DNA of 64,000 nt. Source: Palsa-147 sp963771905 (GTDB taxonomy: Bacteria > Acidobacteriota > Terriglobia > Acidiferrales > UBA7541). Shown in pieces: positions 43,015-51,225 of this stretch. A program made the position numbers and the translations under genes. The notes below the pieces were generated by a model. The model was not told the origin of the DNA and did not search any database. It saw nothing but the letters and a program-made list of their open reading frames with translations. The stretch lies in assembly GCA_963771905.1 (NCBI GenBank), contig CAVYVI010000007.1, positions 124,001 to 188,000 of the forward strand, written 5' to 3'. Position 1 is the first letter of the stretch. Every line of letters begins with the position of its first letter.

Positions 43015-44745
43015 ATGGCGATCCGATGCAGAACGAAACGCGGCCAGTTACCTGAATTTCGGGGCCTTTGCGTCAGGGCGCTGGTTCTCGCGTTTATCGT
43101 GGCGCTGGGATTTGCGCGAACGGCGGCGGCGCAGTCGCAGGAATCGCCGTCGGCGGCGCCGCTTACGCCAATGGGGCCGCAGCAGGACGCGCACGGTTAC
43201 GTGGGCAACGAGCAGTGCGCAAAGTGCCATGCGGGCATCTACCAGAGCTACTCGCAAACTGCGATGGCCCGCGCGAGCGGCCCCGCGACACAGGATTTGA
43301 TCGCCGCCGATTTTACGCATAAACCCTCGGGCGTGCATTTTCGCGTTTATGCCGAAGCCGGCCGCGCGTGGCTGAGCTTTGAACGTCCGGGCGATCCGTC
43401 GGTGGCGGGAAAGCGCGAGCTGCTTTACGTGATTGGCTCGGGCCATCGCGGCAAGACCTACATATTCGACACCGACGGGTTTTTCTTTGAGTCGCCGATC
43501 AACTGGTACGCGCAAAAGAAAATTTGGGACATGGCGCCCGCATTTCAGAATGCGCAGCAGATTCCGATGAATTTGCCGGCGCTGCCCGGGTGCCTGAGCT
43601 GCCATACCAGCGGGATGCAGCCGCCGGCGAAGGGCACGGAAAACAAGTACGCGATGCCTTTATTTGCGCACGACGGAATCACGTGCGAACGCTGCCACGG
43701 CCCGGGCGCAGCGCATGCGAGCGGCGGCGGCGCGATCGTCGATCCGGCAAAGCTTGCGCCCGAGCGCCGCGATCAGGTCTGCATGCAATGCCATCTCGAG
43801 GGCAACGTTGCGATCGAGCAGCCGGGTCGGCGTCTCTATGAATTTCAACCCGGAGAAAATCTCTTCGACACCATCCGCTATTTTGTATTTCCCGGCGGCG
43901 GCACCGGCGGCTTGCGTGCGCTTGGCCAGTTCGAAGCGCTGGCGCAGAGCGTGTGCAAGAAGAAGTCCGGCGACGCGATGTCCTGCACGAGCTGTCACGA
44001 TCCGCACTCTTCGCCTGGCAGCAATCAGCGCGTCTCGTACTACCGGAGCAAATGCCTCGCGTGCCACGGCGAAGCGTTCGGCGAGAAACACCATGTGGAC
44101 AAGCCGGACTGCATGCAATGCCACATGCCGCGCATCGCGAGCGCCGACGTCGCGCACACGCAGGCGACCGATCATCGCATCTTGAAGTTGCCGGAGATGC
44201 CGCTGCAGGATCTCAATACGTCACGCCAGCCTCAGCTCGTGCCGTTCCCGCCGGGACCGACGGATGACCGCGATCTCGCTTTGGCATGGGAATCGGTGGC
44301 CATGAACGGATCCGCCTTCGCAACGGGAGAAGCCGAGCGCCGGCTCGACGCCGTTGCCAAAGACAAGCCGGATGATCCCGCGTTGCTTGCGGCGCTCGGT
44401 TTCATGACGCAGAAGGAGGGTGATACGGACGGCGCGAGAAAGCTCTATGAGAGAGCGCTGAGCATCGATCCGCTGAGCAACGAAGCCGCGACAAATCTTG
44501 GCGTCATCGAAGCGCGCGATGGACATCTGAATCGCGCCGTGCAGCTTTGGCAGGGCGCGTTCGAGCGATTGCCGGGACAGAGCGCCATCGGAATCGATCT
44601 CGCGCTGACGTATTGCTCCGCGAAGAAAATTGATCGGGCGCGGGATTTTGTGCTGCGCGTGCTGGAGTTCAATCCGGATCTCGGCGCCGCAAAGACATTG
44701 CTGCAGCATTTGAACGCTGATCCGCCGAATTGTTCCACCCACTAG
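43015..44745 (+). CDS. Heptaheme c-type cytochrome with C-terminal TPRs
   Basis: A 576-residue exported protein: signal peptide (ALVLAFIVALGFARTAAAQ), then seven CxxCH heme sites (CAKCH, CLSCH, CERCH, CMQCH, CTSCH, CLACH, CMQCH) spread over about residues 65-370. At the C-terminus are TPR-like repeats (ALGFMTQKEGDTDGARKLYE, NLGVIEARDGHLNRAVQLWQ). ATG 43015 is chosen because the signal peptide begins there; the frame extends far upstream as the antisense of the kinase gene. The layout resembles cytochrome c554/NrfA-like scaffold proteins joined to a TPR dock. Substrate unknown. The divergent two-component system may control it. Confidence 0.9.
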   Translation: MAIRCRTKRGQLPEFRGLCVRALVLAFIVALGFARTAAAQSQESPSAAPLTPMGPQQDAHGYVGNEQCAKCHAGIYQSYSQTAMARASGPATQDLIAADFTHKPSGVHFRVYAEAGRAWLSFERPGDPSVAGKRELLYVIGSGHRGKTYIFDTDGFFFESPINWYAQKKIWDMAPAFQNAQQIPMNLPALPGCLSCHTSGMQPPAKGTENKYAMPLFAHDGITCERCHGPGAAHASGGGAIVDPAKLAPERRDQVCMQCHLEGNVAIEQPGRRLYEFQPGENLFDTIRYFVFPGGGTGGLRALGQFEALAQSVCKKKSGDAMSCTSCHDPHSSPGSNQRVSYYRSKCLACHGEAFGEKHHVDKPDCMQCHMPRIASADVAHTQATDHRILKLPEMPLQDLNTSRQPQLVPFPPGPTDDRDLALAWESVAMNGSAFATGEAERRLDAVAKDKPDDPALLAALGFMTQKEGDTDGARKLYERALSIDPLSNEAATNLGVIEARDGHLNRAVQLWQGAFERLPGQSAIGIDLALTYCSAKKIDRARDFVLRVLEFNPDLGAAKTLLQHLNADPPNCSTH

Positions 44746-44784
44746 AAACCCCCGCCACTCCGGAATTCAGGCGGAGCGTCGCGG

Positions 44785-46494
44785 CTACTTCGACAGTCTG
44801 GCGATGTAAACCGAAAGAGGTTCCATCGCCAAAGTCCGCAGCGCGCCTTGTGGCGGCTCAGCCGAAAGCGTCGTCAAAAGCGTTGTCGCTTTCGCTTGGC
44901 CGAAGCCCTGCGTTGAAAGATCGAAGCTGACCGTCTGAGCGCTTGTCGACATATTGATCACCACGAGAATCGCCTCGTCCTTGTAGCGGCGCAGATAGGA
45001 AACCACGTTCGGGTCATCTTCGTTCAGGGGCGTGTAATCGCCGTCGAGCAACGCGGATTCTGTATGGCGCATCGCCAGCAGCGTCTTGTAGAAGTTCAGA
45101 ATCGAATTTGGGTCCTTGAGTTCCGCCGCGACATTGCGCGTCTGGTAGTTCGGCGAAACGGGGAGCCACGGCGTTCCCTTCGTGAAGCCCGCGTTTGGCG
45201 AGTCATTCCATTGCATCGGGGTGCGTTCGCCGTCGCGGCCTTTCTCGAGCGGCCAGTTGAGCTTGCCGATCGGGTCCTTCACGTCTTCCTTGCTTTTCGG
45301 ATCGTTATTCTCCATCCCGATTTCCTCGCCGTAATACATGATCGGCGAGCCGCGCAGCGTGAGATAGAGCGCCGCCATCACCCTGGCGATTTGATCGTTG
45401 TGGACGCCGTCGCCCCAGCGAGTGTAAGAGCGAATGATGTCGTGATTGCTGATGACGTAGACGGGCCAGCCGCCGGCATCTTCCACCGCGTCAATCTGCT
45501 TGCGGAAATCAGGCGCCGAGAGCGTCTTCACCTGAGTGAACATGAAGTCCATGGGCATCTGGAGCTCGTTGTCGTGCTCGCCGTAATAATCCTTCAGCTC
45601 GCCGATGTTTTTCGTCCACGTTTCGCCGATCAGAACAGCATTATGCTCGTCGGCCACTTTGCGCAGACCTTGTAGTGCGTCGTGCACTTCCGGCAGCTTT
45701 TTGTTGTATTCCTCGTCCATATTCGGATCGCCGAGTTTGTTCAAGCCGGGAAGAACCGGGTTGTCGTGAAGATCCGGGTCTTCGAAGAGCGAGTCCACGG
45801 CGTCGAGACGGAAGCCGGCGACGCCGCGCTTGTACCACCAGCGGGTAACGTCGAACATCGCGTTTCTCACGGCGGGATTGCGCCAGTTCAGGTCCGGCTG
45901 CGCGGCATAAAAGTAATGGTAATAATATTGGCCGGTGGCGGGATCGAATTTCCACGCCGAGCCGCCGAACGTGGATAGCCAGTTATTCGGCGGTTGGCCG
46001 TCGCCTTTGCCATCGCGCCAGATGTACCAGTCGCGATGCGCCGACGTGCGCGAGGATTTCGAATCGAGAAACCACGGGTGCTGGTCGGAAGTGTGATTGA
46101 CGACGAAATCGAGGATGATGCGGATGCCGCGCTTTTTGCCCTCGGCGACAAGGCGATCGAAATCCGCGAGCGTGCCGTACATGGGATCGATGTTTTCGTA
46201 GTCGGAGACATCGTAGCCGAAATCGACCTGCGGCGAAGGAAAGCACGGCGTGATCCAGATGGCGTCGATCCCGAGCGCGTGCAGATAATCGAGCTTCGAA
46301 GTGATCCCGTTCAGATCGCCAACGCCGTCGTTGTTGCTGTCGGCGAAGCTGCGCGGATAGAGTTCATAGAAGACCGCGGTCTTCCACCACGGCTGCCCTT
46401 CGGGATCAGCTTTCTTTTTCTGCGCGCCGGCGCGGGGCGCGAGGATACCCGCGAAGACGGTCAGAATTGCGAAAATTGCGATTTTGGCAAGCAT
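44785..46494 (-). CDS. Exported GH13 alpha-glucosidase / oligo-1,6-glucosidase
   Basis: A 569-residue glycoside hydrolase of family 13 with a signal peptide (IAIFAILTVFAGILAPRAGA). The conserved regions are DFVVNH (I), GFRLDAVD (II, nucleophile Asp), GETW (III, acid Glu) and VISNHD (IV). The C-terminal beta domain is present. WWKTAVFYELYPRSFADSN at the N-terminus is typical of the alpha-glucosidase/oligo-1,6-glucosidase/sucrose isomerase group. GGAGGA stands 6 bp before ATG. It lies behind another glucan-acting gene, so the pair probably digests starch or glycogen fragments outside the cytoplasm. Confidence 0.93.
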   Translation of the reverse strand: MLAKIAIFAILTVFAGILAPRAGAQKKKADPEGQPWWKTAVFYELYPRSFADSNNDGVGDLNGITSKLDYLHALGIDAIWITPCFPSPQVDFGYDVSDYENIDPMYGTLADFDRLVAEGKKRGIRIILDFVVNHTSDQHPWFLDSKSSRTSAHRDWYIWRDGKGDGQPPNNWLSTFGGSAWKFDPATGQYYYHYFYAAQPDLNWRNPAVRNAMFDVTRWWYKRGVAGFRLDAVDSLFEDPDLHDNPVLPGLNKLGDPNMDEEYNKKLPEVHDALQGLRKVADEHNAVLIGETWTKNIGELKDYYGEHDNELQMPMDFMFTQVKTLSAPDFRKQIDAVEDAGGWPVYVISNHDIIRSYTRWGDGVHNDQIARVMAALYLTLRGSPIMYYGEEIGMENNDPKSKEDVKDPIGKLNWPLEKGRDGERTPMQWNDSPNAGFTKGTPWLPVSPNYQTRNVAAELKDPNSILNFYKTLLAMRHTESALLDGDYTPLNEDDPNVVSYLRRYKDEAILVVINMSTSAQTVSFDLSTQGFGQAKATTLLTTLSAEPPQGALRTLAMEPLSVYIARLSK

Positions 46495-46567
46495 GGATAT
46501 TTCCTCCGTCGAACAAAACCGGTCGCGTTCCCGGACGCGAAGAACAAACGCTTGCGGCCCGCCCGGC

Positions 46568-49237
46568 TCAGAGTTTCTTTGGCTTGCGATGATTCGTCAC
46601 GCCGCCCCTTGGGACAAAATGAAACGTAATTGTAGTTCGCGCGTAAGGCTCGGCATCGTCGGAATTTGCAGAAAATTGCAGTCTCACCCTGGCGCCGCCG
46701 TCTTCCGATTTCTCGAGCTTCGCGCCATCGATCGATTCAATTTCGGCCGGGTTCCAGACCTCGAGCGCGTACTCGGACCCGGCAAGTCCCGCGATTTCAA
46801 ACGACGCTGCGTCGCGGCTCGCTGTCCAAGTCTCCGACAGAACGCGTAGTCCGCGGCTCGAGCTTCCCAGCGGCGGAAGGCTAGACGGCACGCTCAAGCC
46901 AAAATCGTTCCGCGTGCGAATGCGCAGCGTGCCGGGTCCGCCATAGACGGGAAAGCGGATAGCGACATGCTCATCGACATCACTCGGTTGGACTTTGTAG
47001 GCGACCGGCCGGCCGTTGATTTCGACGCCGAGAACCTCTGCGCGCAGGCTCAATGCCGGGCTGAATTCGATGACGCAATCGCCGGCGCCGCTGCGTTCGA
47101 ATTCGAGGGTGATGTCATCCGGCGTCTTGCGATAGCGCAAATCGAGCGTGACGCTCCCGACGTGAACGTTGTGGACGGCAAATGAGGTCCAATCCGCGGG
47201 GACATGCGGCGCAAACGTGAGGCTGTGATTCGTCGCGTTCGCCTCGAGGCCGAGCATTCCTCGGAGCATCGGGCTGACGACCATGGCAGCCGACCAGATT
47301 TGTTGGGGAGAGGCTGTCGAAAGCGAGCCATAGTTATCGCCTGAGAGAACTTCGACGACGTGGCCGAGCGAGCCGTCGAGAGCGAGGAGGGCATTGGCGC
47401 GGAGATTCTCATACGCGGGAAACACGCGATGGTAGCGATATTCGCCGACCGAAGCCCAGCCGGTGAAAAGCGGCCAGACCGAGCCAAAGTGATAGCCGCC
47501 GCTGCTGTATTTCAGACCGCGGGACGAAATGATGCGCATGCCCCAGTCGGTTGCGTGATCGGCGTCGGCGAGCTGCGCTATCATTTTCGCGGATTTATCA
47601 TTGTCGAGGAGGCCGAACCACATCGGGACGGTCGAGAGAACGCTGGCCACATCGACGCGCTTGTTGTCGCGATCCAGAGCGAAAGCGTAGATGTTCTTGT
47701 CGGCGGACCAGAATGTACTGTTCAGGAGCGGCTTTTGCTTGTCGTAGGCTTGCGCGAGATCTTTGCTTTCATCGCTCATGCCCGTCAGTCGAGCGAGGTT
47801 TGCGAGGGCGCCGAGTGCTTCAACGCCGGCAGCGCTTTGATACAGCTCGGTTTTCACCGGGAGCAGCGGGCCGTCTTCCACCCAGCCATGTCCGACGCCG
47901 AAATTTTTCGCGAAGCCCTGCTCATCGAAAGTGGAATGCAGAAATTCGTAGGCTTTCCAGAGGCTGTCCCATTTTTCTTTGGCGAAAGCAACGTCGCCGC
48001 TCTGCGTGACGTAGGAGTTCATGGCGATGACGTAGAGCGGCGTGGCGTCGGCCGACGCGTACGCATAGGCGTAGTCCGTGAACCACGGCACGAAAGCCGC
48101 ACCCTGCGCAACCTCATGCGGAATTTTTCCGTCGGCGCGCTGATATTTGCTCAGGAAATCGAGAGCCATGCGCGTCGTCGCAAAATCGCCTTCGGAATCA
48201 AGGGCGAACGAAGTCCACAGCGCGTCGCGGCCGAAATACCAAGCGAAGCCGGGCCGCTGGCCCTCGCCCGAGGTGCGGTATCCGGCGACGAGTCCCGTCC
48301 CGAGGTATGGGCTCGTGACGATTCCTTGTGCCATGCTGATCCGCGACCAGTCATACGCTTGCTGAAGCTGCGCGTCAGGGAGTTCGAGATTCACGGTCTG
48401 GCTCAGGTAGTTGCGGTAATACTCGGCTGAGTCGCGGAGCAAGGCGGCGGAGTCGCGCGAGAGGTGTTGGTAGGTGGCGAGAGCGTCGGCGCTCGATTGC
48501 ACGGACGCCGCGATGACGACGATCTTGGTTTCTTTGCCTTTGCTCGTGGCGCCGAGGCGGAAGGAGTCTTCGTCCGAGGAAAAATAATTCGTCTCGTACT
48601 CCGGCTGCGGCTCCGCGGCGGTGGGCGAGCCGACCAGCGCGAAATATTTTTTCTGTTCCTCGCCGAGGATGAATGCGTGGGAAAGGGGATCCCACTTCAA
48701 ATAGGTTCCGCCGAGGCCAGCGGGCCACTCCAATTGAAAATCCCGATGAAATGCGGCTTCGATTTCGAGCGGCTGTTCCGTGTCGACGTCGAGAAGAATC
48801 ACCGAGCCGGATTCGTGCACGGGAGTAAACAACGTTTCGCGCACGGAAAACGTGTCGCCGCTGTATACGATCGTGGTCGATTCCGGGCGAACGATCACCG
48901 TCCGAGCCAGCGATTCCGCGGGGATTCCGCGCCCGTCCATGTAAAAGCGAAGATGGAAATCGCGCAGGATTTTCAACGGATACACCCAGGATTCGAATCG
49001 GCCGGATTCGTGTCCGAAGAGCCCGGCCCGCATGCCGACGGCGGATATGAATTCCCACGGGCGGACGGGGCGTGAGAGTTCCGGCGGCTTCGAAGCATTT
49101 TGCGGTGACGCGAATATCGCTGGAACTGCCAGAGCAATCACGGCGACGAGAGCAAGCAGGTTCGCCTTCGCGCGCGGTGAACGGTGAGCGTCGAAAATCG
49201 GAGATGAAATAGAACGAACGGCGCGCGGGCTGCGCAT
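46568..49237 (-). CDS. Exported (alpha/alpha)6 glycosidase, amylo-1,6-glucosidase-like
   Basis: A protein of about 889 residues with an N-terminal hydrophobic signal (ANLLALVAVIALAVPAIFAS). The middle holds the six-hairpin barrel typical of glycogen debranching and glucoamylase-type enzymes: GFAWYFGRDALWTSFALDSE, DGKIPHEV, WVEDGPLLPVKTELYQSAAG and GYHFGSVWPLFTGWAS. The N-terminal beta domain and a C-terminal beta sandwich flank it. The frame opens at GTG 49315, but ATG 49237 is preferred as it gives a more usual signal sequence; neither has a strong site. It precedes the GH13 gene by 73 bp. The exact linkage specificity is not decided. Confidence 0.82.
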   Translation of the reverse strand: MRSPRAVRSISSPIFDAHRSPRAKANLLALVAVIALAVPAIFASPQNASKPPELSRPVRPWEFISAVGMRAGLFGHESGRFESWVYPLKILRDFHLRFYMDGRGIPAESLARTVIVRPESTTIVYSGDTFSVRETLFTPVHESGSVILLDVDTEQPLEIEAAFHRDFQLEWPAGLGGTYLKWDPLSHAFILGEEQKKYFALVGSPTAAEPQPEYETNYFSSDEDSFRLGATSKGKETKIVVIAASVQSSADALATYQHLSRDSAALLRDSAEYYRNYLSQTVNLELPDAQLQQAYDWSRISMAQGIVTSPYLGTGLVAGYRTSGEGQRPGFAWYFGRDALWTSFALDSEGDFATTRMALDFLSKYQRADGKIPHEVAQGAAFVPWFTDYAYAYASADATPLYVIAMNSYVTQSGDVAFAKEKWDSLWKAYEFLHSTFDEQGFAKNFGVGHGWVEDGPLLPVKTELYQSAAGVEALGALANLARLTGMSDESKDLAQAYDKQKPLLNSTFWSADKNIYAFALDRDNKRVDVASVLSTVPMWFGLLDNDKSAKMIAQLADADHATDWGMRIISSRGLKYSSGGYHFGSVWPLFTGWASVGEYRYHRVFPAYENLRANALLALDGSLGHVVEVLSGDNYGSLSTASPQQIWSAAMVVSPMLRGMLGLEANATNHSLTFAPHVPADWTSFAVHNVHVGSVTLDLRYRKTPDDITLEFERSGAGDCVIEFSPALSLRAEVLGVEINGRPVAYKVQPSDVDEHVAIRFPVYGGPGTLRIRTRNDFGLSVPSSLPPLGSSSRGLRVLSETWTASRDAASFEIAGLAGSEYALEVWNPAEIESIDGAKLEKSEDGGARVRLQFSANSDDAEPYARTTITFHFVPRGGVTNHRKPKKL

Positions 49238-49343
49238 TCGCCGGAACTCGGCTGCTCGATGAGCTTGCAAAGCCTCGTTGCCTTTACTGTAGAATGACGG
49301 AGCGGATTCTAGCACGGGCCAAACCCGGGAAGGTACCGCCCTT

Positions 49344-51191
49344 TTGTCCTCCTCACGCCGCGCATTTCTGCAATCCCTAAGTCAATCGGCGATCGTTCTC
49401 TCGCTCGAAAATGTTTTGGCGCTTGCGCGGCCGCCGGGGTGGCGCGGGAGTTTGCAATCGGCCGCGGCCGCCGCGCGGGTGCCCGCGGTTGTTCCCGGAA
49501 GCGAACTTGGCGTGGATTTTGTGAACGTCGGTAGGGAATCGGGGCTGAACGCGAAGACCTTTTTCGGCGGCGAGCACAAAAATAAATATCTCCTCGAGAC
49601 GACGGGTTGCGGCGTGGCGTTCTACGATTACGACGGCGACGGCTGGCTCGACATTTTTCTGGTGAATGGCTCGCGACTGGAAGGTTTTGCAGCGGGCCAG
49701 GAGCCGGCTTCGCATCTCTTCAAAAATAATCGCGACGCCACGTTTACCGATGTGACGGCGAAGGCGGGATTGATTCACTCGGGCTGGGGACAAGGCTGTT
49801 GCATCGGCGATTACGACAACGACGGCTATGAAGATCTGTTCGTCACGTATTTCGGCAAAAACGTTCTCTATCATAACAATGGCGACGGCACATTCACCGA
49901 AGTTGGCGAGAAGGCTGGAGTCGCGGGAAACGGCAAGCGGTGGAACACGGGCTGTGCGTTCGTGGATTACGACCGCGACGGCCATCTCGATCTGTTCGTC
50001 GCGAACTACATCGATCTCGACCTCGCGACCGCGCCGGTACCGGAATCTGGGCCGTGCCTCTATAAGGGCGTGATGGTCGCGTGCGGGCCGCCGGGATTGA
50101 TGGGCGGCAAGAACATCCTCTATCACAACAACAGCGACGGCACGTTTTCCGATGTTTCTAAATCGTCGGGAATTCTCGATGCCGCGGGGACGTATGGCCT
50201 GGGCGTATTGACGGCCGATTTCGACAATGACGGCTGGCCGGATATTTACGTGGCCAACGACTCCACGCCCAGCGCGCTTTATCAGAACAAAAAGAACGGC
50301 AAATTCGTAGATATAGCTGTGGAGGCGGGATGCGCGCTCAGCCCGGACGGCAAACCCCAGGCGGGGATGGGCGTATCGGCCGCCGATTACGATCTCGACG
50401 GCAATCTCGATATTGTGAAGACGAATTTCGCGGGCGACACGCCGTCGCTCTATCACAATCTCGGCGGCGGAAATTTCGAGGACGCGACGTTTACGGCGGG
50501 GCTCGGCTTGCACACGCAATTTCTCGGGTGGGGCTGCGGGTTTTTCGACATGGATAATGACGGCTGGCCGGACATTTTGATTTGTAATGGCCACGTGTAT
50601 CCGGAGGTTGAGCAATTGGCGACGGAAGCGGGCTACGCGCAGCGGAAATTGCTCTATCGCAATCTGCGCAACGGGAAGTTCGAGGACGTTTCAATGCGCG
50701 GCGGGGCGGGAATCACGACGCCGTCGGCGTCACGCGGGTGCGCGTTCGGCGATTTCGACAACGATGGAGACATCGACGTGGTCGTGAACACCATCAATGG
50801 TTTTCCGCAGTTGCTTCGCTGCGATTCGCGGCTGAAAAATAATTGGCTGAAAGTGCGCACCATCGGAACGAAGTCGAATCGCAGCGGCATCGGGGCGCGC
50901 CTTCATTGCGTGACTCGGCCAGCGGACGAGTTGAATCCCCACTCGCAGATCGATGAGGTCCGCAGCGGGGGAAGCTACATTTCTCAGAACGACTTGCGCG
51001 TGCATTTCGGGTTGGGAAAGGCGGAGAAGGTCGAGTTGCTCGAGATTCATTGGCCGAGTGGCGCCGTCGATTCGATGAAGGATATCGCGCCGAATCAAAT
51101 GATCTTCGTCAAAGAGGGCGAGGGGATCGTTCGCGCGATGAAGTTCGATCGCGGTGCCGGAGCGCCGCTGTCGAAAGCACATTCTTCCTAA
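49344..51191 (+). CDS. CRTAC1 / ASPIC-UnbV repeat protein, exported (copy 2)
   Basis: A 615-residue protein with a clear twin-arginine signal (SSRRAFLQSLSQSAIVLS) from a TTG start at 49344. FG-GAP-type repeats with calcium loops (DYDGDGWLDI, DYDNDGYEDL, DYDRDGHLDL, DFDNDGWPDI, DMDNDGWPDI, DFDNDGDIDV) are followed by the ASPIC/UnbV domain (GGSYISQNDLRVHFGLG, EIHWPSGAVDSM). It is closer to copy 3 than to copy 1. The permease gene follows 34 bp later. Function unknown. Confidence 0.88.
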   Translation: MSSSRRAFLQSLSQSAIVLSLENVLALARPPGWRGSLQSAAAAARVPAVVPGSELGVDFVNVGRESGLNAKTFFGGEHKNKYLLETTGCGVAFYDYDGDGWLDIFLVNGSRLEGFAAGQEPASHLFKNNRDATFTDVTAKAGLIHSGWGQGCCIGDYDNDGYEDLFVTYFGKNVLYHNNGDGTFTEVGEKAGVAGNGKRWNTGCAFVDYDRDGHLDLFVANYIDLDLATAPVPESGPCLYKGVMVACGPPGLMGGKNILYHNNSDGTFSDVSKSSGILDAAGTYGLGVLTADFDNDGWPDIYVANDSTPSALYQNKKNGKFVDIAVEAGCALSPDGKPQAGMGVSAADYDLDGNLDIVKTNFAGDTPSLYHNLGGGNFEDATFTAGLGLHTQFLGWGCGFFDMDNDGWPDILICNGHVYPEVEQLATEAGYAQRKLLYRNLRNGKFEDVSMRGGAGITTPSASRGCAFGDFDNDGDIDVVVNTINGFPQLLRCDSRLKNNWLKVRTIGTKSNRSGIGARLHCVTRPADELNPHSQIDEVRSGGSYISQNDLRVHFGLGKAEKVELLEIHWPSGAVDSMKDIAPNQMIFVKEGEGIVRAMKFDRGAGAPLSKAHSS

Positions 51192-51225
51192 CTCGAGCGA
51201 GGAAGGAAGTCGCGGGAGAAATCGA

